Below, one piece after another: positions 28,741 through 38,700 of a stretch of 64,000 bases of DNA (its first letter is position 1; every line of letters begins with the position of its first letter). The stretch is from contig JBBELK010001218.1 of NCBI GenBank assembly GCA_037783545.1, forward strand, positions 62,001 to 126,000, in the 5' to 3' direction. The DNA comes from Henricia sp. BOLD:AAB3569 (lineage: Eukaryota; Echinodermata; Asteroidea; Spinulosida; Echinasteridae). A model generated the notes under the pieces. The model ran no database searches and was not told where the DNA came from. It saw only the letters and a program-made list of their open reading frames with translations. The translations under genes and the position numbers were made by a program.

Positions 28741-29284
28741 GTAAGTTGTAGCCTGCCCAGCCAGTATGGGATTTTGCTGGAATCCTGGTCCCTCTTTAGT
28801 CTAGATGTTACAAAAGCAAAAAGCCAGACCAGGTGTTTCAGCTGACACTTTCCATGGATACCCTGCTTGTTGACCGGAAATGTATTTGTCCTTTTACTTG
28901 TCTGTGGTATGATGTAACTGAAATACTTGTTGCATCCCCAATGGTCAGCATTTGAGCAATTGTTTCTCCCGCAGCATCAGCTTTCTGGTACGCATACAGC
29001 CACAATTGTTCCACGAGTCGTACCCTTTCCATCAGCAGTGTATTCCGCAAAATCAGTGTTGCCAGCAGCGGAATAGGGGGTACATAGAAGCCTTGAAACT
29101 GCTTAGTGTTTTCCACCACGGCATTGGCAAGAGTAGTTTCTAGGTGCGGCTATGCAGGATGCAATAACCCAGTGCATTGAGAAGCTTCATCGGCGCTTTG
29201 TTTCTTGTGTTAAAATGAACACTCAGAGCCAGTCCCAGGACTTGTGGATTTTATCTTGCCCAGCTTACACCAAATTCGGTTTGG

Positions 29285-29545
29285 GGCATATCTTAGGTGA
29301 TCTCAGGGAGGGGTGGTTATCTCATTGAAGGGTTTATCCCTCTGTAGGGCTTGCTAAGCTCACGTGGTAGCCAATCACAATCACTGCACTACCGTGATTC
29401 GAAACCACCAGTTGGCTTCATAGCGCAATTGGTAGGGCGTCTGCACGTTGAGCAGAAGGTCTGCGGTTCGAATCCCGGTTGACACAAGTTGCTTTTCACT
29501 GCATCCAAATTGCCCAAACTCATGGACATCTGTCCAAATTTGTAT
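29285..29545 (+). repeat. SINE with internal tRNA-like segment, copy 1
   Basis: The tRNA-like part (about 29416-29488) has TAGCGCAATTGGTAGGGCG (A box) and GGTTCGAATCCCGG (B box). About 130 bp upstream (GGTTTGGGGCAT ... GGGAGGGGTGGTTAT ... GCTTGCTAAGCTCACGTG) and the downstream TTTTCACTGCATCCAAATT are shared, inverted, with 33620-33955. The repeat unit therefore extends on both sides of the tRNA part. Confidence 0.75.
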
Positions 29546-29814
29546 TTAAAATATATTTATGCTTTGTAATGTAATTAATGTAACCAACAATGGATTGTTT
29601 GTACATGGAGTGTGGTCTAGTGCGGGAATCACAGGTTGAGGTTTCAAGACTATGTTTGTGTCCCTGGGCAAGACACCTAATCCCATATGCCTCGCCAATA
29701 CATGTGCCTTTGACAATTTTACCCTTTTGCTAATAACATAATTGCAAAACTGTAAGCTAATTGGTCGCAAAAAAGTGTGATTCTTGGTAATCTGGCAGTT
29801 AAAATAGAGCGAAT

Positions 29815-29960
29815 TCCCGACTTTCAGGTGGCAATTTTGGACAATCCAAGATGGCCGCCTTACAGGCCTTTGGGGAAATGGAAACATGTGTTTTCTGATT
29901 GGTTGGTCCATGGAGTTTTCAAAAATGTATAGTTTACCTAATCTCCAAAAAAAGTGAACG
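29815..29960 (-). repeat. Inverted partner of 26005-26180
   Basis: Contains AATCCAAGATGGCCGCC, TACAGGCCTTTGGGGAAATGG and TATAGTTTACCTAATCTCC, the reverse complement of the 26-kb copy. The pair brackets the LINE at 26560-28740. Confidence 0.7.
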
Positions 29961-31215
29961 AACTAAAATAAATAGACATAGTGAACCGGACTAAAGGAAT
30001 AGCTTAAGGTTTTAGGAACTTGTGCTCAATATTTTGAATAGTACACACGTGCTCTGTTATACTCATAGCGTGTTTGGTAAGAATTGAGAAGTTGATCATT
30101 GATTTTGTTTTTGACTTACCAAGCATCAGTTATAATGAGCTATTCTGTAGCGCTTTATAACCGAAGGATTTAAAGGGCTGTTGCCGTTATTACCACTGCC
30201 ATCAGGAAATCATCAGAGTCGTCTCGCTTCATCTACAGTACATTCATATGTCAATACATATAGCGTACTGTTTTTGAACAGTATACATTCTACTTTTCTG
30301 TTTTCTCTGTTGGCATACAGTAGACTTTACTGTTATTTGGATTTGGAAATATACAGAAGTTTCTTCTGTTTTTCAACAGACGACTATATGTGTTAGTTTT
30401 GTGCATGGTTTTGTTCCTGAACATAGCCTTCTGTCCAGAAACAACTCTTATGTAACCGAACGAAGCATATGGGTTATTGATGACCGTTTCTTGTCGTAGA
30501 CGTTGGAGTGTGGATATGCACAGTTTGCCCTTCACTTTTTGTGTTGGAGATGCACCATCACCTCGTGGAAAATAAGTCGGCATTTTTCTCTCAATTTCGT
30601 AGCTTTTATTTGCATGCTGAGATGTAGTGGAGGGTCAACACAAAGTTCAGTATACCGGGGATTTAACTTGGGTCATTAAAATACAGGAATACCATGAATT
30701 CAGGGGCAATTGCCGTCTGAATCCATTGTATTCCCGTACTACTAGACTATATATAGGCAGGCTGCACGATAGGATCCTGTATACCGATACCCCCACTGCA
30801 GGCAGTATAGCACTGCACTACATTACAAATAACACGCAAATAAAAACCAAAAATGTAAGAGAAATACCGACTTGCCTTTCACGACATGTAGAGCAGTTAT
30901 ACGTGCGCGTACTTCACGTTTAAATCAGCACTTCACTGGGGAATTTCCAGTAGGCCTACACATTTCGGCATGTATTGTAACGCCTGGCAAAAGCTGGCAT
31001 TTTCAGACATTAAATTGCACGTCCAAACAACTACATTTTTTTTTCGTACCGCTGTTTAGCGAACATTGCTTAATTCCGATTGGTTTAACCCCTATGCATA
31101 TGTTGCATACTGATGTGTTTTTGTCGATAGCTACCTCAACATAAACCCACACCATACCACACTATTTCCTCAATTAATAGTTTAAAAAATTAATACGACT
31201 CAAAGTTTAAAAAAT
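29960..31215. other. Intergenic, nothing recognisable
   Basis: Both strands were scanned. Short open frames (for example 30290-30583 minus and 30872-31144 plus) have no family resemblance, no repeated copies and no splice context I can support. I see no gene here. Confidence 0.6.
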
Positions 31216-31217
31216 TA

Positions 31218-31290
31218 ATACGACTCAAAGGAGATTCGAACCTTCAATCTCTCGATTGATAGTACTACGTCTTAACCACTAGACGTAGTG
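31218..31290 (-). repeat. tRNA-like remnant
   Basis: On the minus strand GTGGTTAAGACGTAGTAC is followed by GGTTCGAATCTCC (B box). The stems pair poorly, so it is most likely a tRNA pseudogene or SINE head. The adjacent AAAAAATTAATACGACTCAAA is tandemly doubled just beside it. Confidence 0.45.
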
Positions 31291-31614
31291 CGCTATATAG
31301 AAAATATGAATATTCATTTACAATGCACCAATCAGACACCTCGATGAAGCCCCATAGCGAATATGTGGTACGGGAAAAATATCGCGCACGGCGCAGTTAA
31401 TGACTGAATTTTGATGTTGTCATTTCCCGTGCGCGACAGCGTACATTGGTAGGCCTACTCGCTATCAACGCCGCACAGTTGCTAGCGCGTACCAGGGAAC
31501 ATGGGGTTTCTGCATACTTTTTTTCCAAACAATGGTGCTCAGTGATGCGTGACAAGATGCATGCAATCATGGTAGGCATATTAATTGTTGGGCGCAATCT
31601 TTATGCTCGGCGAA

Positions 31615-31785
31615 CATTTTTAACTTCACCTAGCCTTTTGGTAATGCCTTATGGCTTTGGAGTTATATTGTTTGGTAAAATGTGGGATATTTGAGAGTCT
31701 TGAGCGGAGTATATAAAGGCAGTTAGCTGGGCGAACGTTATGCATTAATTATGTCTTGCCGTGCTTTCCGAACTGGCTACTGCTT
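31615..31785 (+). repeat. Dispersed repeat, copy 2, with TATA-like box
   Basis: Homologous to 23495-23655 (TAGCCTTTTGG ... TTATGGCTTTGG ... GGGCGAAC). This copy has GTATATAAAGGC near 31710, a good TATA box, where copy 1 has GTATACAAAGGC. Whether it promotes transcription cannot be told from sequence. Confidence 0.6.
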
Positions 31786-31789
31786 TCGG

Positions 31790-33095
31790 CCTCGTGGGAT
31801 ATGGGACGCAAACGCACTACATCATGTAGTCTTTCGGAAAGACTGCCTTTTTGCGCGCAATACACGATGTACATAGACTATTCACCATTGGCCGCCAGAG
31901 GGCGCACCTGAAATACAGTCGAAAAGACAGTCTTTCATATTCCGTATAAATCGCTCGCAAAATACCGAGCGAATTCCTGGCATACCTTTGTGTGACACGT
32001 TGAAATGCGTGACGTCATCTAATTTCCATAATTCACAACAGCTCTGGTCTGTCTGGTACCCAGAGTACACACTGGACAGGACAGTGCATACAAATGTCGC
32101 TGCTTTTCAGTTCCAGTCGCTGATCGATCGATCGATCAGCAGTCAGCGGGCAAACATGATATGAGGCAAACACGTTGTCCACGGACAAAGCTATCTTGCG
32201 CGTTGCACTCAGTGGCTCGCCTGTACCGTACGTCCGGGCCTTGCCGCTTGCCGGCCTGCGTTGCTCGTACGGTGGGGTTAGACCCGTGAACGGGTCTACG
32301 GTCGGGTGTGATGATTGGGCGGCCAGTGAAGACGAAACATTTTCGTTCCAAGTTGGGAATCGAAAAGTTCAAAGGCTATCAAAGACTGGCATTTAGAGAT
32401 TTTCTTGGGGCATTTTCTGCTTGGTCACGATTTTATTTCATCGCTTACGCATGGAGGAAGAAAACGACTGGGATTGTTTTCTTCTCCTTTATACTATGGC
32501 ATGCTTGTCATATTATTGGCTTCGGTAAAAAAAAAGTGCTAAACGATTTCAGAGAAGTTATCCACTACTATTTTTCACTAAAATGACTTGCAAGCATCAG
32601 TTAGTTCAGATATGATAGAAAAAAACCAAAATTTAGGAGTGAATTAATCTGAGTGAAGAACCACCCACTTTCTTAAAAACTACTAATTTCACTCACTATC
32701 ACATGCTTTGTACACAATGTTTGAAGTAATTGTACATTTTCTAAAGTCAAATATGACCCATTTGATTTTCATTTAGGCCAACAAAAAATAAGTCAAATTG
32801 TTGTGACCCAAGGATCGACCTTTTACGGCCTATTTAAAACAATACTTTTTTTTCTGATTCTTCGTGCATGTTTTTGTTTTTACAGCAAGCAGAATTGCAG
32901 AAAATTAATTAGAGCAACTTGCTTGCATAAGCCTCCGAAAATATACTGGAATAACGTTTAATGGAACAAATTTAAATTTGATGTTTATTGGTTTACTAAA
33001 TGTTAAAAATTTCACCATTTTCAGTGCTTTGAGGAGAATGCTTTGAGAAGGCCCATTAATTTTGTGGATATGAAGCTGTTTTTACGTAATCGTAT
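31790..33095. other. Intergenic, no gene supported
   Basis: This contains a GATCGATCGATCGATC run near 32120 and short open frames on both strands around 32136-32586. None shows a recognisable domain. The final 500 bp is plain AT-rich sequence. Confidence 0.55.
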
Positions 33096-33099
33096 TTTG

Positions 33100-33213
33100 A
33101 CATGTCAGACTCTGATCGGCCAAAATGGAGTGTTTACACAGACCGATCACGCCAATTTTGTCAGCCGACATATGCCAGTCGGCCGATAAAATCGGTCTGT
33201 GTAACCACGGCTT
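33100..33213. mobile_element. Partial copy of the GCCGTGGTTACACAG element
   Basis: Contains CAGACTCTGATCGGCCAAAA, GTGTTTACACAGACCGATCA and the terminus CTGTGTAACCACGGCTTA, matching 50973-51185. The left terminus is missing. Confidence 0.65.
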
Positions 33214-33619
33214 ATTTGCGCCCAACTATGACTGGAAAGCATTTTTCCTCTACTTCATTAAATACGATTGACCATCATGAAATGCATATCCTGGCCGTAG
33301 TAACCATTTTTGTCAGGACACCATGTATATTACAATGTAGTAAGAGCAGCCGTCTACGGATTCTTGACATACGTGTTCTGAGAATATGTAAAATACTACT
33401 CTGCAAGACATATTGGGAGGAAAAAAACACACAAGGATTGAAACTGTTTTTAAATTCCTGTACTAAAACTTTAATTCATTCCAGTTTCTTTGAAGCGAGT
33501 TTTCGAATTCATTAGTTATGGTATTAATCAAACATTTTTGGCCCATTTTATTTTTACCATGGGCCTAGAGCAAGGAAAGTACAATTTGTATGAATAAGTG
33601 ATTATTTTTAGGGATATGA

Positions 33620-33955
33620 CCCAGGGACCGCCGAGGTGAATAAATTTGATACAAATATCCACGAGTTTGGGAAATCTGGATGCAGTGAAAAGCTACTAAT
33701 TGGCTCCACCGGGATTCGAACCGCGGACCTTCTGCTTAACATGCAGACGCCCTACCAATTGAGCTATGATGAAGTCAACTGGTGGGCTTGAATCACGGTA
33801 CAGTAGTTGTTCCTCACCGATTGAGATTGGCTATCATCACGTGAGCTTAGCAAGCCCTATACAGCTGGATAAACCATTCAATGAGATAATTATAACCACC
33901 CCTCCCAGAGATCATTTAAGGTACGTCCCAAACCCCTGCCCGGGTGCGTAATTTT
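33620..33955 (-). repeat. SINE with internal tRNA-like segment, copy 2
   Basis: Minus-strand TAGCTCAATTGGTAGGGCG, TCTGCATGTTAAGCAGA (anticodon-like loop with GTT) and GGTTCGAATCCCGGTGGAGCC lie at about 33705-33775. Flanks on both sides match 29285-29545. The short insertion in the acceptor side (CATCATAGCTC) argues against a functional tRNA. Confidence 0.75.
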
Positions 33956-34087
33956 TTTTTACACCACTGCGAGGGGAGAACAATGGGGTTTGTACCCTTT
34001 TAGCGTCTTGAGAGGAGACTATATAATAGGTTAGGGTTTAGGGTTGGTTATTTTAAAGGAATTTAGGGTTTTGAATGCGGTCGGTTT

Positions 34088-34160
34088 GCAACCAGCTTCG
34101 TGGTCTGGTTAGAAGAGAGCTCGACTTGTAATCATAAGGTCCCTGGTTCGAATCTAGCAT
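34088..34160 (+). repeat. tRNA-like remnant with TGT anticodon-like loop
   Basis: GTGGTCTGGTTAGAAGAGAG (A box-like), CGACTTGTAATCATAAGG (loop with TGT) and GGTTCGAATCTAGC (B box). The stems are imperfect; it is probably a SINE head or pseudogene. Confidence 0.5.
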
Positions 34161-34679
34161 GTTTGGGATTTTCCGAAATTTCTCGGTTTCTTCTTTTTCT
34201 CTAATAGTGAGAGTAAGAGTTGTCACTATTTCCAAGATTGTCACTCGAGAAGTGTCAGTCATTGGAAACTTAGACTCTATTCGGGTTGAAAAATTGGGGT
34301 GTACCCCTCGCTGCGGTGTAAAAAAAAAACACGCTGCCCGGCTTGCCCCAATAAAATTTGCTCAGTTATTTTCAATGACAGAAATAGGGTAGAAGTGGAC
34401 TGTAAATAAAGTAATTTGCATATGAAAACTAACAATGACATCACACACAAAGCAACTAGCAAGTGAAATACTGAATATAATGGTGGGCGATTTGTGAATT
34501 TTTTTAATGAGTACTCTTTAACAGGTGACAATTAGTTAGCACCAGTAAAAGTTAAATGCTACCACAAAATACCACAAGGAGAAGATTAGATCAATTTAAT
34601 GGGATGTTTCATCCTAAAATTAGCAAAGCATGGGTGCAAATATACAACGCTTTCTGATCTGTAGCTCCACTGTACTGTC

Positions 34680-35115
34680 TAAAGGTAAAACACATGATTG
34701 GTACAATTATGTATCTCGAAAATCAGATTAGAAAATGGTCACAGATTTACACATAACTTACACAATATAAACATGATGACGGTAGAAAACTTCCCCTGAA
34801 ATGGTTTTGTCTGAAGTGCTATAGTCTGAAAAATGAGTAAAACAATTAATTGTCGTCTCACAAGACGAGATTATTCTCAAAAGCCACTTCGCACAAAAAA
34901 CCACTTCGTGCGTAGGCCGTGGTTCAGGGTGAAGCTGTATTTGGGCGAAGTGATTGTAAAGCTTTCGGGAGAATAACGACACAGTTTGACTTTTTTCTCA
35001 AACGTTAGACGAAGTACGGAGCTGATTTTTACTCAGTTTGGTTTTAATCATGCATATCTTTAATCACACAGGGAGATGAAACTTATAATGGTTTACCAAT
35101 CATGTAGACTACCTT
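34680..35115 (-). mobile_element. Element family B, short copy 2
   Basis: In inverse orientation it shares CATGATTGGTAAACC, CATGATTAAAACCAA, CAGCTCCGTACTTCGTCTAA and CACTTCGCCC text with 8815-10378 and 45775-46290. It has only a vestige of the minisatellite. Confidence 0.75.
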
Positions 35116-35736
35116 TAAGTAATAGATTTCTTTAAAAAGAAAAAAAGGCCTTAATCGTGAACATCGTGTTTTTGTTGTGTTCCAGTTCTTGATGTACAAA
35201 ACATGTAGCGCCCTCACGTTGACTCGAGTAGACGCCATATTTTAGGAAACGCCATGTTGTACGTGACATGTCATGAGTCCGGGTTGAATTAAAGTCATCT
35301 CACTTTTGAGTTTTCCAATTACATTGTATTCTCATCCTTTTACGATTCCTGCCTGAAACACTTAAATTTATAGATTGGTCCCCAGTCCTGACTTGAATGA
35401 ACATGGCTTCCAGCACCAGTTACCACTTATTTTGAAAGTGGTGGACTGGGCACCAGTCTATACCAATTACTTGTGAGTAATCACTCATTTCAGATAACCA
35501 CTTATACATGTGCACAGTGTCCTAATACCAAGGTTTTGAATATGACTTGTACAGCCAATTCCTATTCAGAAAAAAAAACCCACATTTTAAAAATATTCTT
35601 ACATGCACACTGCTTCCTACAGTAATTTAATTCTTTCGCTTTGTATCATGTAATGAAATATTATCCTCGCTTTGTACAATTGATGTAACACAAATATTTG
35701 ATATTACACAGACATGAAACAGTAGCAGGGTTGCTG

Positions 35737-38700
35737 CTATGCCTCCACTTCCATGCTTTCCGTTTTTGCGTCATTGCCTACGTCATTGCCTGCATCATTG
35801 ACAGCGTCATTGACAGCGTCATTGACAGCGTCATTGACAGCGTCATTGACAGCGTCATTGACAGCGTCATTGACAGCGTCATTGACAGCGTCATTGACAG
35901 CGTCACCGCCTGCGTCACCGCCTGCGTCACCGCCTGCGTCACCGCCTGCGTCACCGCCTGCGTCACCGCCTGCGTCACCGCCTGCGTCACCGCCTGCGTC
36001 ACCGCTGTTTGATGTTTCTGTTGTTTCCCGAGTATTATTGTCAATTTCTTCTTTATTGAAGACGCCTCCAAAATCTTCAGGGGCCTTGCCTCTTTTTTTC
36101 TCTTCAGCCTGTGGATTATAGAAAATAATTACCTTCTTTGAACTTAAAAATTCCTCCATGCCAACACCATTAAAGTATACATACACTTCCTTTATGTACC
36201 AAGTGCGTTTCCCGAGGACACGCTAAAACTCATAGCGTGCTCGAGCGGGACTCAAACCCACGACCTTCTGCATACTAGGCAGACGTCTTAACCACTCGAC
36301 CACCGAGCATGCCTATGGCAAATGGCGGGTTCGATGGTCCTTTTCAAGTGTTTGTACCTTTGTCACTCAAAATTTGAGAGCAAATTTAAATGTATTAAAG
36401 GACCAGCACCGGAGTCAAGACTGGGCAGTCCAAGTCCAACACTGGTAGTCCAAGACCAAGATTGAGAGTGTCCGATAACTAGAGTGTGTAGTGTTAGCAT
36501 TAAACATCTTTTGCCAATCTGTTGGGCAACACTTAAAGCCAGCGTACATCGACATTGCAACTGGAAGCAACGCAACTGATCAGTTGCTGTCGATGTGTGC
36601 ATAGCGCGCTCGACAGCAACTGATCAGTTGGGAGCATGCAGCTAGCCAGGTCTACATTTTCAGAGCGCGCACATCGACTCGGCAAAGCCTAGAGTACATT
36701 GACCTTGCAACTGGAAGCAACTGTTGCTTGCAGTTGCCGTCGATGTGCGCGCACGTGATCAGATGCATGCGTGCAACTGATGACTGCAACAAGTTGCAAG
36801 TACGCGTACATTGACGCAACTGACCGCAATTGGGTACAACTAGTTGGCAGAAAGTAGAACATGAGCAACTCGCGGCAACTGGGATTTTTCCAGTTGCGCA
36901 TATGCATCAACCTTTTTAGGCAACTGATCAGCCGGAAACACCAGTTGCCCCTAGTTGCAATGTCGATGTAAGCTAGGCATTAACCAATATTTTGGCTTTT
37001 ATTCCATCTACTGCAGACAAAACACAGTCATGCTACGTGCACGCTGACGGGACAGTTGGAATCACGCACCCCATTAAAAAAGCATTATCGGCCGTTTCTA
37101 CTGCCAAAATACCGTTGTGTTTACTTTCAAAAACCTTCCAGCAGGTTTTCATTTGCCTTTGCTCGTACAGAAATTGTTATAAACCTGGCTCATTACTTTT
37201 AGTTATCAGAGCAGCATAAATGACTAGATATGCTTTGTTGGCTCTGTTATTAATTCTTTCTGGTACTGAAACCAAGGATTTCTCAAAAGTGCCCATTGCA
37301 CTGTCACTCGCAAGTGTGAGGAAACCCGTGAGGAGAAGACGATGAACTAGAAACAGCCAGAGACACGGGGGAATCCTCTTGCCCTTCACAAAAGAATGCT
37401 CTGGGATCTTTAAAGTGCGTTACCCAACACACTGGACCAACGGCTTTACATCTCTTCCAAAGGATGGAGCAAGTGTGTTTAAGTGCCTTGTTCAGTTTAA
37501 GTGCCTTGTTGTAAGGCACAGGCACCCCAGCCGGGTATCGAACCTGCAACCCTACGTTTTTACCCGAGTATTGCGTGTCAGTGACCCAAACCACTCGGCC
37601 ACGGTACCCCATAAAACACCTCAAAGATTTAAATTGTACTTTTTTCCATACTAAATATCGTTCAGCATGGCCGGTCGAATGTCAAACTGCTTTCGACAGT
37701 TCAATACCTAGCTACACTAAAACTACCTACTACACGTAGAGCCTCAAATCTCTTCTTACCTTCCTGTCTTGTTCAGCAAACTTCTCAAACATGTTGCCGT
37801 AGATTTTCTTCTCTTTCTCCGTGGCCTGCTTGATCTTGTGCAGGCAGATGGCCAGTTGGTTCTTGGCGGCTTTGTTCTCTGGGTCCAGCTCGGTCACACG
37901 GTGGAAATCGTCCCTAGCAAGCACGGGATCCAACATGGCCAAGTTGGCTTGACCTCGCCGAAACAGGCCCTTGACGCTGTTGACGTCTATCTCCAAAGCC
38001 TGCATTGTATAAATCATACATGAAGATTGTTTCCCCCTCACAGAAGCCGAACAGTCTTGAAAGTAATTATAAAGTTATTGGTCGATCATTGCCTTGTTGT
38101 CGACAAGTATTCAACAAACTGTGTTCCAATCAAGAATTGTCATGAGAATTGCATGGAATTCTTATTAGACATCCTCTTGCAACAGCCCTCTTTATTGCGC
38201 ACAGGGTGTCCACGGGTCTTTAAAAAGTCTTAAATAAATTTTTCTAAATTTAAGGCCTTAAAAAGTATTAAAAAGCATTAGAAAGCATTACAAAGTATTA
38301 AATTAGTGGCTAGATTTTGGGCCTGTGGTGGCTGGGTATGGAATTCTTTCCAGTTTTGGGGGTTTAATTGGTCTTAAATTCCATTAAAGAAGGCATTTAA
38401 AAAGGTCTTAACAATTCTTAAATTTGACTTGCTGAAACCCGCGGACACCCTGTTGCACTCCTCTACTCATGCGTCTGATCGAGGCCCTGTTGAAATTCAC
38501 CCAATTTTGGGCCAATCAGGATGCTTGTCAATACTTGTGCATTCAAATTTCACTACAGGTGCACAGATTGTAAACACAGTGCATGTCAGCACTTGGCGCG
38601 CTCACCAATTGCAGGCCTACAGGGCATATAATTCCATTGTGTTTACCATTCGGCATCCCTCTTATTAATTATAAAAACTGTGGAACAGTTAAAACGTCGC

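Noticed and set aside
28838..29119. 93-codon minus-strand frame next to the LINE
   Set aside because: No recognisable domain, not collinear with the LINE, and no splice-linked partner found.
35698..36186. Overlapping open frames on both strands (Ser/Pro/Ala/Thr-rich) opposite the FKBP4 tail
   Set aside because: They result from the 12-bp repeat, which keeps every frame open. Only the minus-strand DAGG/DAVN frame joins FKBP4 by splice site.
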